From contig JAULBX010026197.1 in assembly GCA_032358255.1 (NCBI GenBank), positions 1-51,216 of the forward strand: DNA of 51,216 bases. Direction: 5' to 3'. The position numbers and the translations under genes are program-made. The stretch comes from Heterotrichella gracilis (taxonomy: Eukaryota; Sar; Xanthophyceae; Tribonematales; Xanthonemataceae). This document shows, piece after piece, positions 8,501-15,662 of this stretch. The notes beneath the pieces were generated by a model that saw only the letters and a list, made by a program, of their open reading frames with translations, was not told the DNA's origin and ran no database searches. Within the stretch, counting starts at the first letter, position 1. The number at the start of each line of letters is the position of its first letter.

Positions 8501-9368
8501 TGAAACTAATTCTGAACCTAAAGGTTTATGTCCGCATAAACGATCCATTAATATTCTGGTAAAAGATATTCCTTCAGTAGGTACTTCTTTGTCAACCGAT
8601 AGAGGTTGTGCGCCATTAGAAGTGGTATTTAATACGCCTACTACCAACAGTGGAAAAGGCGTTTGGAACGTGAGTGATGGATGGGAGGAAAAAGGTTTAA
8701 GTGTAAGCAGGATCTTTACTGTTCCCGGAACCTACAATGTTGTATTTACATATGCTGAAGAATCGGCAGAGGCCTGTTCAACACAGGTGGAATTATCGCA
8801 GGTGATCACTGTTCTTGAATCGCCAAAAGCTGATTTTATAATGAGTTCTGAAGAAATCACCATTTCTAATCCTGTTCTTGAATTAACTAATATGAGCACA
8901 GAATTGAAGGATAATAAATACCAATGGACCGTTCCCGGAATGGCCCCTAATTTTGAAATTCATCCAAGTCTGACCTTCGATAAGATTGGCAAATATAAGA
9001 TCACCTTAACCGCTACTTCCGTTGATGATTGTAAAAGTGAAATCAGTAAGTACGTGGAAGTGAAAAATGAATTCAAAATATATATTCCGAATTCATTTAC
9101 TCCAAACTATGACGGCTTAAATGATGTTTTCATGCCGGTATTCAGTCCTTATGGACTCGATTCCAAGTCTTATGAAATGGATATTTACGACCGTTGGGGA
9201 CATCTGGTATTTCAATCGAAGGATCCTTCTAAAGGTTGGGATGGTTCATTTAAAAATAGTGGAGATCAGATCATGAAGAAAGACGCATACATTTATAAGA
9301 TCCGTTACAAAGATCTGGAAGGTAAGGTATACGAAGAAAAAGGGTCTGTGACTTTAATTCCTAATTAA
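5550..9368 (+). CDS. Large modular secreted protein with GEVED, Ig-like repeats, PKD and T9SS type B sorting domain
   Basis: The 1272-residue protein starts with a signal peptide (1-24, ending VIGQ). A GEVED-type domain follows (about 60-200), containing FAIWVDWNQDNTF near 125 and ending with GYGETEDYTLFV. After Ig-like segments (about 205-380) come four tandem units of about 155 residues. They begin near 383, 540, 696 and 850, each opening with a P-x-C motif (PPPLCD, ITPLCD, GPYCSI, GPFCNN) and each made of two Ig-like halves. PKD-like domains occupy about 1010-1175. The end (about 1180-1272: IPNSFTPNYDGLNDVF, YDRWGHLVFQS, GWDG) is the gliding-motility-associated/CHU_C type B sorting domain. 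It should cross the outer membrane by T9SS and stay at the surface as an adhesin or matrix protein. Ligand unknown. Confidence 0.9.
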   Translation: MKSINTTYLSFVLALFCSLQVIGQSSSSAPYCAGPYNNIPCAQTGTSNAPGNFINDFIDDFSTTGALTNISNIASGCNSGTTTGGTVNYVNFCSHYIAASPGQTIVCTMRSGNTFAQGFAIWVDWNQDNTFNVPAEYMGGTAGVPTAATNTTITFIIPSTQPNGIYRMRVRCAYATNGSGITPCGNHGYGETEDYTLFVGPIPPNSATPTGTAEVNSPVCVGQALNFSLTTTYSTALTYSWSGPGGFSSTLQNPIIANASTTNSGVYNVIVSNSICPIMRSVTATVVAYPSFTVVPPTYTICQGGGFNATASLTANPALFNYTWTCATPGVIFNPNLQSTYIQPGLLPSNVPLANVEYSVTVSPSQHYCPITKTMTVTINNPLTPTLTMPPPLCDTFSPVQLTAAPGGGTWSANPAISAGGQFNPGASSIGTNTVMYSVSIGTCLVSNTGTFVVSEFHTPALTTSVNILCVQDAPFNLMNIVQDTTTGSWSGTAVSNDFFIPSGLATGNYSLTYQTFSTPIASVCPANTVLVVSVFNPPSPNIATITPLCDNAGTVALSASPSGGVWSGNPGITNTGIRTPSLNFIGTNTVMYTAGLGTCVASSTISFHTSRFNTAALTGTIPNLCVTSNPVNLMSIVQNTNGSWTGVNVSNGFFSPSGLPSNNYQVVYSTTSTPNANLCPDSYTITASVLNPATPVITQVGPYCSIKGPIQLTVTPATGQWVPSSFLNANGIFTPSLSPIGDNSVQYIIGTNTCNAQQTIIIKTEAFVSAAITGSVPDLCTTSPPLNLNPLTLNNTGTWVGPGILATSFDPAVTGAGTFTIFHQTASSPSGLCPDQAAVAVHVYSLASPSIKTEGPFCNNAPSMQLQVTPVGGMFGSGTPGVVTPSGFFNPAFGAIGDNIVTYTIAVGPCLADSRITINIERFVSADFENTGALAYCKNALPFNLNSLVQNPGGIWSSTNSNALVGQMFDPSKAIIGENNITYETNSEPKGLCPHKRSINILVKDIPSVGTSLSTDRGCAPLEVVFNTPTTNSGKGVWNVSDGWEEKGLSVSRIFTVPGTYNVVFTYAEESAEACSTQVELSQVITVLESPKADFIMSSEEITISNPVLELTNMSTELKDNKYQWTVPGMAPNFEIHPSLTFDKIGKYKITLTATSVDDCKSEISKYVEVKNEFKIYIPNSFTPNYDGLNDVFMPVFSPYGLDSKSYEMDIYDRWGHLVFQSKDPSKGWDGSFKNSGDQIMKKDAYIYKIRYKDLEGKVYEEKGSVTLIPN
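6698..8567 (+). repeat. Four tandem ~155-residue protein repeats
   Basis: Units begin near 6698, 7168, 7636 and 8099 and are about 465 bases long. Shared signposts are the opening Pro-x-Cys motif, a Gly-rich strand such as GGGTWSANP / GGVWSGNP, the IGTNTVMY / IGDNSVQY strand, and a LCxxxxPxNL segment in the second half. The copies are diverged at the protein level and are not DNA-level repeats, so this is an old expansion. Confidence 0.8.
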
Positions 9369-9565
9369 TCCCAATCTAAGGCCAAACCATTCAAACTGAG
9401 TGGTGTTCTGTTTCATCTTTTATTTCTTTTTTTAGAAAAGGGCAACTCTTGTCCGCTGCTCGTGTAATTCCTAATACCAAGTTTGGTTTTATTGTATTAA
9501 ATTTAGAGACAATTAGGTCTTTAGACTGAATGAGTTGAGGATCATTAAAGAGTTTTTAAAAGCAA
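9369..9565. other. Intergenic gap without recognised features
   Basis: No coding potential, strong hairpin with a T-run, or full promoter consensus is evident in these 197 bases. TTTG at 9482-9485 and TAAATTTA at 9498-9505 resemble promoter boxes but are only 12 bases apart, too close for the Bacteroidota spacing. Confidence 0.4.
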
Positions 9566-11788
9566 ATGGGATCAAGGAGGCTTATTAATAACAAGAAATT
9601 TGGCATTGATGTGCTTCTCTTAGTATGTAGTTTTTCAATTTACTTTTTTTACTTTCATTCTATTTTCCTTCATCTCAATAGCAATCTTTCAAGCATAACC
9701 TTAGATTCGCTAAAAAATTACTACACCTTTGTTTACCATATTAAAAACGATACAGAGGTCCTGCGTTTTTCCGGTTTAAATTATCCTGTTGGCGAACACA
9801 TTGTTTATACTGATTGCCAACCCTTGCTCAGCTTTATTTTAAGATGGCTGCCATTTACACATAACCATTTAATTGGGATCTTACATGCTTTGATGTTTTT
9901 TTCGTTTATGGTGACTCCACTTATTTTACTGAGGGTACTTCGACTAGTAGGCATAGATGATTTGACAGGTTTCTTTTTTTCATTAGGAATAGGATTATTA
10001 GCTCCACAGTTTTTGAAAATAAATGCCGGTCATTTTGCCTTGGCGTACGGATTTATTTTTCCCTTGTCCATTTTATTCTTACTTCGTTATCTCCAATTGA
10101 GGAATAACAAACACCTGATAAGTTTATTCGTCTACAACAGTCTTCTGTTCTTTTTACATCCTTACCTCGGATTTTGTTCTGTGATCTTTTGTTTTATATC
10201 ATTAGTGTTTATTGACCTCTTAACTTTCAACAAAAACACCTTGGTTAAAAACCTTTTGGTGATTGGGTTGACAAGCATTCTGCCTCTCGTGCTTTTCAAA
10301 AGCTTTATGTTACTGACCGATCATCATTTAAACAGAACCACCGAACCCTTTGGTGCTGAAGTGATGATAGAAAACATAGATAGTTTATTAGCTCCGGTAT
10401 TTGGTCCTTTTCAGGAATTGATGGAACGATTCTTTTCACACAGAACGGGCCACTATGAAGGACATAGCTACCTAGGCTTTGCGACCATACTGCTGATTAT
10501 CCTTTTTCTGATCAGTCTACCGTTTATATTTAAAAAACAGGTCTTTACCAAGGAACTCTTAGCAATCTTTATTGCCTCGTTTTTTATTTTACTCATCTCG
10601 TTTGGTTTACATTTGAAAGTGTTAGAGTTTTTAAAGATAAAAAGCGCCGGCTTAAATCAGTTTCGGGCAGTTTGTCGTTTTGCCTGGTTATTCTATTACA
10701 CCTTACCTTTATTTTTGGTAACTGTACTTTATCATTTCTCAAAAAAAATCCTTAGCCATACGCGCTTTAAAAATTTACTTCTTGTAGTATCTGTTATATT
10801 CTTATCGCTTAACTTGGTTGAAGCCCATTCCTTTTTTAAACTTGATGAGAGCTCTTATTGGAAGTTCAGAAATTTTTTTAATGAAGACTATTTGAATGCT
10901 GAAGAAAAAAATAATTTGCGTTTGATGCAGAAGAATAAACCACAGGCTATTCTTCCCTTGCCTATCTTTCATGGCGGCAGTGAAATGTACGACAGATTAG
11001 GATCTAACAATTCGATGATCCCTTCAATGATCTATTCGTTTCATTCAAAGACGCCTATTTTGAGTGTGATGCTTTCTCGTACCTCTTTAACCGAAACTGA
11101 AAACCTTATTCAAACACTTAATTCTTATAAAAAAGAAAAGAGCATTGAAAAATCTTTTACTTCCGCTGATTTTTTTGTCATTTCTACAAATGATCCTAAA
11201 CTACCGGACGAAGAACGGCTATTAAAAACCCTTTCATTCAATGACCGGAATGATAGTTTGGATTTTTCATTCATCTCCAAGCAACAACTTCTAAGCAAGA
11301 AAACAGATGGAAAAATGTTTGATCTGAATTTGCCGAAAAGTACTCATTCTGATACCAACTCGGTGTGTTTTATTGAACAAGAGAATCGTAAACCATTCAT
11401 TGTTTCAAACATGCAAGATTACGAAACCATAGTCGTTTTAGATTCAAATAAAAATTACCATGGTAATTATGTGGTGAGTTTTAGATATTATTATACCAAA
11501 AAAACTTATCGCGCCTTAGCCTGTGAATTAATTGTGACAAGGGTAAACCAATCCGGCACTGATTGGCAGTATACTCTGCCGGTGCGCTACCTGAGCGGTT
11601 TTTATCCAGGTTACGGTGTGTTTGAACAGAGTATTACTTTAGACCGAAAAAACAAGTATGAATTCATTTTAAAAGGCAATCAGAATGAAACATATCGTAT
11701 TTCTCATTTTCTGTTACGTCCTGCTGACTTAAATACACAATTTGTATCTTCGGGAAAGGACACCATTTATAATAACTACCCTTATTAA
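9566..11788 (+). CDS. Large polytopic membrane protein, GT-C-like (YfhO/DUF6311-like) glycan protein
   Basis: The 740-residue protein has about a dozen hydrophobic segments in its first 430 residues, followed by a soluble domain of about 300 residues that ends in a beta-rich segment. The first large loop after TM1 carries LNYPVGEHIVYTDCQPLLSF. A short acidic/aromatic loop of this kind after TM1 is typical of GT-C glycosyltransferases and YfhO-like proteins, which use polyprenyl-phosphate sugars. I cannot assign a family with certainty. It converges on the GT2 gene with a single base between the two stop codons. It is likely an inner-membrane enzyme of surface glycan or glycoprotein assembly, but this is inference. 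Confidence 0.6.
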   Translation: MGSRRLINNKKFGIDVLLLVCSFSIYFFYFHSIFLHLNSNLSSITLDSLKNYYTFVYHIKNDTEVLRFSGLNYPVGEHIVYTDCQPLLSFILRWLPFTHNHLIGILHALMFFSFMVTPLILLRVLRLVGIDDLTGFFFSLGIGLLAPQFLKINAGHFALAYGFIFPLSILFLLRYLQLRNNKHLISLFVYNSLLFFLHPYLGFCSVIFCFISLVFIDLLTFNKNTLVKNLLVIGLTSILPLVLFKSFMLLTDHHLNRTTEPFGAEVMIENIDSLLAPVFGPFQELMERFFSHRTGHYEGHSYLGFATILLIILFLISLPFIFKKQVFTKELLAIFIASFFILLISFGLHLKVLEFLKIKSAGLNQFRAVCRFAWLFYYTLPLFLVTVLYHFSKKILSHTRFKNLLLVVSVIFLSLNLVEAHSFFKLDESSYWKFRNFFNEDYLNAEEKNNLRLMQKNKPQAILPLPIFHGGSEMYDRLGSNNSMIPSMIYSFHSKTPILSVMLSRTSLTETENLIQTLNSYKKEKSIEKSFTSADFFVISTNDPKLPDEERLLKTLSFNDRNDSLDFSFISKQQLLSKKTDGKMFDLNLPKSTHSDTNSVCFIEQENRKPFIVSNMQDYETIVVLDSNKNYHGNYVVSFRYYYTKKTYRALACELIVTRVNQSGTDWQYTLPVRYLSGFYPGYGVFEQSITLDRKNKYEFILKGNQNETYRISHFLLRPADLNTQFVSSGKDTIYNNYPY

Positions 11789-11789
11789 T

Positions 11790-12494
11790 TTACTTGAATA
11801 AGAGAATCCGTATTAAATTAAGTGTTTCCTGAAAAATGATCTTGAGTTTCATTTTACTGAAAATGACATTTTCTTTTAGTTGCACCTGAACCGGTTGAAT
11901 GGTCAATGAATTATCTTTACAAGCTTCATAAATAAATTCAAAATCGAAGAGGTAACGATTGATCGTAGTTCCCAAAAACTTCTCCTTCCCTCTTTTATTG
12001 AAGGCTTTTAGTCCACATTGAGTATCTGTAACAGGCATTTTTAAAATTCGCTTGACAAAAAAACGGAAGGCCTTTGATAACAGTTTTCTGAACTGTGACA
12101 TCTTTTTTTCATAATACGAATCACTGCGATATCCAACTACAATATCGACCTTTTGATCCAGAAGCACAGAAATGAGACCTTTCATACTCTGATTCGTAAA
12201 TGGAAAATCAATATCAGTGTAAAGAATAAGATCGGCAGTGGAAGCTTGTATCCCTTTTCGCAAAGCATAACCTTTCCCTTTGTTTATTTGATAAGAAATA
12301 AATTGCAGGGAGATGCCTTTTTGTTTTAGTTCGCTGATCTGTTTTTCAATGTTTCCCTGACTTGAACCATCATTCACGATGACATAATTAGGCGCGGAGA
12401 ATTCGGTGACGGAGGAATGAAAGGCGAGTAACTCCTCTATCCAGGTATCGTTTGGGTTGAAGCAAGGTAAAACGATATCAATGGATACTGGCAT
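11790..12494 (-). CDS. Family 2 glycosyltransferase, polyprenyl-phosphate sugar synthase type
   Basis: The 234-residue protein has the GT-A nucleotide-binding start IDIVLPCFNPND, followed by VIVNDGSS and the metal-binding DxD in YTDIDFPF. The downstream signature VTDTQCGLKAF is typical of the dolichyl/polyprenyl-phosphate mannosyl- or glucosyltransferase branch. It lacks C-terminal membrane segments, so it should act on the cytoplasmic face, charging polyprenyl phosphate with a sugar that GT-C enzymes can use. It is the last gene of the minus-strand run, 58 bases after scoB, and several GT-C-like genes lie upstream, consistent with a donor-supplying role. Sugar unknown. Confidence 0.82.
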   Translation of the reverse strand: MPVSIDIVLPCFNPNDTWIEELLAFHSSVTEFSAPNYVIVNDGSSQGNIEKQISELKQKGISLQFISYQINKGKGYALRKGIQASTADLILYTDIDFPFTNQSMKGLISVLLDQKVDIVVGYRSDSYYEKKMSQFRKLLSKAFRFFVKRILKMPVTDTQCGLKAFNKRGKEKFLGTTINRYLFDFEFIYEACKDNSLTIQPVQVQLKENVIFSKMKLKIIFQETLNLIRILLFK

Positions 12495-12552
12495 GTGAAA
12501 AATAAAATAAGGAATAATTGAATGAGGTCAACTTAAGAACGTTCAAAACGTA

Positions 12553-13209
12553 TTAAATAACCATCTCTTTAATATCACCTTCGATGATTAATTTACCGGC
12601 AGTGGCGTTTTTTATTTGTTCGATACTAATACCGGGGGCACGTTCAAGTAATTTAAATCCACCTTGAGGTACAATTTCATATACACCTAATTCGGTCACC
12701 ACGCGTTTTACACATCGAACCCCTGTAAGCGGCAATTCACATTTAGGCAATAATTTTGATTGCCCGGCTTTGTTCACTTGTTGCATGGCCACAATAATAT
12801 TTTTTGCGCTAGCCACTAGATCCATTGCTCCTCCCATTCCCTTCACCATTTTTCCGGGAATTTTCCAATTGGCAATGTCACCATTTTCACTCACTTCCAT
12901 AGCCCCAAGAATGGTTAAATCTACTTTTTGACCGCGAATCATTCCAAAACTCATGGCGCTGTCAAAAATACTGGAACCTTTTAACAGGGTGATAGTTTGT
13001 TTGCCGGCATTGATGAGATCAGCGTCCTCTTCTCCTTCAAAAGGAAAAGGACCCATGCCTAAAATTCCGTTTTCTGATTGCAGAACCACATTAAAACCAT
13101 CAGGAATATAATTGGCTACAAGCGTTGGTATCCCAATTCCTAGATTCACAAAGGTACCGTCTTTCACTTCCTGAGCAATTCGTTTGGCTATTCCGTTCTT
13201 ATCTAACAT
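12553..13209 (-). CDS. scoB: 3-oxoacid CoA-transferase, subunit B
   Basis: The 218-residue subunit has VNLGIGIPTLVANY (22-34) and the catalytic-glutamate motif SENGILGMGPFP (E46), which forms the glutamyl-CoA thioester intermediate. Together with subunit A it transfers CoA from succinyl-CoA to acetoacetate (or a related 3-oxoacid), so it acts in ketone-body and branched-chain catabolism in the cytosol. Full length for the family. The partner scoA lies about 5.7 kb upstream at 18913-19626 on the same strand rather than next door, which is unusual. The start lies 2 bases after the SGNH-like gene, so translation is probably coupled to glycan genes. Confidence 0.95.
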   Translation of the reverse strand: MLDKNGIAKRIAQEVKDGTFVNLGIGIPTLVANYIPDGFNVVLQSENGILGMGPFPFEGEEDADLINAGKQTITLLKGSSIFDSAMSFGMIRGQKVDLTILGAMEVSENGDIANWKIPGKMVKGMGGAMDLVASAKNIIVAMQQVNKAGQSKLLPKCELPLTGVRCVKRVVTELGVYEIVPQGGFKLLERAPGISIEQIKNATAGKLIIEGDIKEMVI

Positions 13210-13211
13210 AA

Positions 13212-14255
13212 TTAATATACTTCTTTATACTCGTTCTTAAATTGAATTTTTAAACTATCGGCGAGGTTTTTCGCAATTTGCATTCTCCCTCTGTATTTAT
13301 AATGTTCGGTGGTCCATTCAATGTCGATGAATTCACTTCCTTTAACTCGATCCAAATTATCTATCACCTTACACTTAGCACTTGAATACCGTTTCACTAA
13401 AAAATCTCTGTTTTGTTTCATTAAAAATACTAATTCCTTTCCAACCAGACTATCAGCAAACTGAACATTTTCAGCCATCAAATTTAAGTATAAATTTATT
13501 TCATTTTCACCGCACCATCTGCTAATTTCATCAAAATCCTTTACACGAGGATTGGATTCATTAAGGTTAAAAGCATAACTTTTAATGAAGTGACAGGCCA
13601 ATTCAATTTTTTTAGAATCCCATGTACTATCCGCCTTTAAATAGCCGCCATTAGCCATTGCTCTATCCCATTCGGCAACAGTTTTGTATTTAAAAGGCTG
13701 AGGAAACTTAATTTCAGTTGTTTCCCAATCTGTTCGCATATCCTGTTCGCGTTGTTTTTCTGTTTTATTATCAAAAGCCTGCAATGAAAGGAGAAAACGG
13801 TTTACGATATTGGGATAGGGTTGTGATAAAACCATTGATTCGAGAAGTTGCGTTTCTAACTTAGAATGGATCCAGGAGGCATCAAACGATCGTAAGTTAA
13901 GTGTAATAATAATTGCTTTGGGTTTGTTTTTTTTCAGATCAAATTCGTGCAACCATTGTTTGTAGATGCCGCCATGGGTAGCATACTTGGTAATTGGCTG
14001 AATGATTGATCCCGGAAAAAATAAATTGCAAAGATCAGAAATACTCTTTTTGGTAGAATCAGTTTTATCAAAGGTAACGTTAGAGGATTCGCCAAAATAA
14101 AAAATACGGGCACTATCCTGCGTTTTTTTTATTCTCAGTTTTTCGGGATATTTTTCAAGGATCAGCGAATCATACAAGGTAAGATTATAAACAAGGTTTG
14201 AAACGCTGAGTATCAAAAGCAAAACAATTAAACGTATTCCTATTTTTTTACCCAT
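13212..14255 (-). CDS. SGNH/AlgJ-like exported partner of the MBOAT acyltransferase
   Basis: I place the start at the ATG overlapping the MBOAT stop codon (TAATG at 14255-14257). This gives 347 residues opening with a membrane anchor (KKIGIRLIVLLLILSVSNLVY). A longer frame begins at 14339, but it would lie entirely over the MBOAT 3' end. The extracytoplasmic part has FGESSN (a block-I-like Gly-x-Ser), a strand IIITLNLRSFD, and a C-terminal EHYKYRGRMQIA that may hold the His of a degenerate SGNH triad. Pairing with an MBOAT gene is the arrangement seen in alginate (AlgI-AlgJ/X) and DltB-DltD systems. It probably receives or transfers the acyl group outside the membrane. Catalytic residues are not certain. 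Confidence 0.68.
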   Translation of the reverse strand: MGKKIGIRLIVLLLILSVSNLVYNLTLYDSLILEKYPEKLRIKKTQDSARIFYFGESSNVTFDKTDSTKKSISDLCNLFFPGSIIQPITKYATHGGIYKQWLHEFDLKKNKPKAIIITLNLRSFDASWIHSKLETQLLESMVLSQPYPNIVNRFLLSLQAFDNKTEKQREQDMRTDWETTEIKFPQPFKYKTVAEWDRAMANGGYLKADSTWDSKKIELACHFIKSYAFNLNESNPRVKDFDEISRWCGENEINLYLNLMAENVQFADSLVGKELVFLMKQNRDFLVKRYSSAKCKVIDNLDRVKGSEFIDIEWTTEHYKYRGRMQIAKNLADSLKIQFKNEYKEVY

Positions 14256-15661
14256 TAAAACTGAAAATAAATAAATGGTAATTTTTGTGTTCCGCCGAGA
14301 GTCATTAAACCAAAGATCAACAAGGCATAAATACTCCATCGGTAATAATATTTTGTTTGACTTAGGCGGAGATCGATGCGCGAATTATAAATGAGAAGAT
14401 CAGATAAAATTAAAATGAGAATGAAAAACAAAGGTAGCGTTGCTGTTAGTTGTGAAGGTGGTAAATGCCAGTTATTAAAAACAGCTTTGATCATATCTTT
14501 GGCATTTGCAAAATCTTTGGCCCGAAAAAAGATCCAGATAAATGAAGTAATGATAAATGTTTTTAAGGCCAATAAAACAGTTAAACCATTCCAATGCTCT
14601 TTGATCTTGAAGCGAAAAATCATGGAGAAATACCGTTCCAATAATAACATGAAACCATGTAATGCCCCCCATACCGCAAAGGTCCAGCTGGCGCCATGCC
14701 ATAATCCACTTACCATGAATACAAACAAGATATTAAATGTCCAGCGGGGAAGTCTAACTTTATTTCCACCCAGGGGAATGTAAAGATAATCGCGAAACCA
14801 TGAACTTAAAGAGATATGCCAACGCGACCAGAATTCGGAAATACTTTTTGAAAGATAAGGTGTTTTAAAATTATCCATGATGGTTATGCCTAATAATTTA
14901 GCACTACCTAAGGCAATTGTTGAATAGCCGTAAAAATCGGCATAGATCTGAAAGGAGAATAAAAAAATAGCTGTTAAAACCTCTAAGGAATTATAGTTAA
15001 AGGGTGCCTCATACACTTGATTTACATAAGGAGCGAGGTTATCGGCAATGACCATTTTAATAAACAAACCTCCTAAGATAAGTTGAAAGCCATGGGAGAA
15101 ATTGGAATATACCGGATGATGCGTTTGTTTTAATTCGTGTCCTAAACGGTCGTATCGTTCTATAGGACCTGCCACCATTTGAGGAAAAAAGAGTACGTAA
15201 TTGGCAAAATAACCCAGATGTTTTTCTGCCCTCTGCTTGCCCTTGTATACTTCGATGGTATAACTCATTGACTGAAAGGTGTGAAAGGAAAGGCCTATGG
15301 GTAAAATTATTTCTAGGTTCCGTGGATGAAATTCTTTACCGAACAAACTGAACACCACTTGCAGGTTTTCATTAAAAAAATTAAAATATTTAAAAAATCC
15401 AAGTAATAAAATATTGGAAACTAAACTGAGTATCAACCAAAACTTTTTTCGTTTTTGAGCAGCCGATTCAATAGCAATAGCTGAAAAATAATCGACAAGA
15501 ATGATAAAAAAAAGTATGAGAATGTAAGATGGTACAAAAACCATATAAAAATAACAAGAGGCAAAAAAGATGAGTATCCATCTGTGTTTAGGAGCTAACA
15601 GATAATACAGTGCCACTACAACAGGCAAAAACAGTATAAAATGAAGCGAGTTAAATAACAT
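14255..15661 (-). CDS. MBOAT-family membrane O-acyltransferase (AlgI-like)
   Basis: The 468-residue polytopic protein has the AlgI/DltB hallmark sequences: a YPxxxAGPIxRY-like FFPQMVAGPIERYDRL (about 168-184), ISEFWSRWHISLSSWFRDYLYIPLGG (about 275-300), and the active-site region SGLWHGASWTFAVWGALHG (318-336) with the invariant His at 322 and a second at 335. Such proteins pass acyl groups across the inner membrane to cell-surface polysaccharides. The downstream gene overlaps by one base (TAATG) and encodes the expected extracytoplasmic partner. The upstream GT-C gene ends one base away. The acceptor is unknown; the neighbouring glycosyltransferases suggest a surface glycan. Confidence 0.92.
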   Translation of the reverse strand: MLFNSLHFILFLPVVVALYYLLAPKHRWILIFFASCYFYMVFVPSYILILFFIILVDYFSAIAIESAAQKRKKFWLILSLVSNILLLGFFKYFNFFNENLQVVFSLFGKEFHPRNLEIILPIGLSFHTFQSMSYTIEVYKGKQRAEKHLGYFANYVLFFPQMVAGPIERYDRLGHELKQTHHPVYSNFSHGFQLILGGLFIKMVIADNLAPYVNQVYEAPFNYNSLEVLTAIFLFSFQIYADFYGYSTIALGSAKLLGITIMDNFKTPYLSKSISEFWSRWHISLSSWFRDYLYIPLGGNKVRLPRWTFNILFVFMVSGLWHGASWTFAVWGALHGFMLLLERYFSMIFRFKIKEHWNGLTVLLALKTFIITSFIWIFFRAKDFANAKDMIKAVFNNWHLPPSQLTATLPLFFILILILSDLLIYNSRIDLRLSQTKYYYRWSIYALLIFGLMTLGGTQKLPFIYFQF

Positions 15662-15662
15662 C

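Noticed and set aside
14256-14339. Upstream extension of the SGNH-like gene
   Set aside because: Would lie entirely within the MBOAT 3' end; the ATG at 14255 is translationally coupled (TAATG) and gives a membrane anchor at the start.
14391-14783. Plus-strand open frame of 130 codons
   Set aside because: Lies opposite the MBOAT gene, is Lys-rich without a domain, and the minus-strand protein has clear family motifs.
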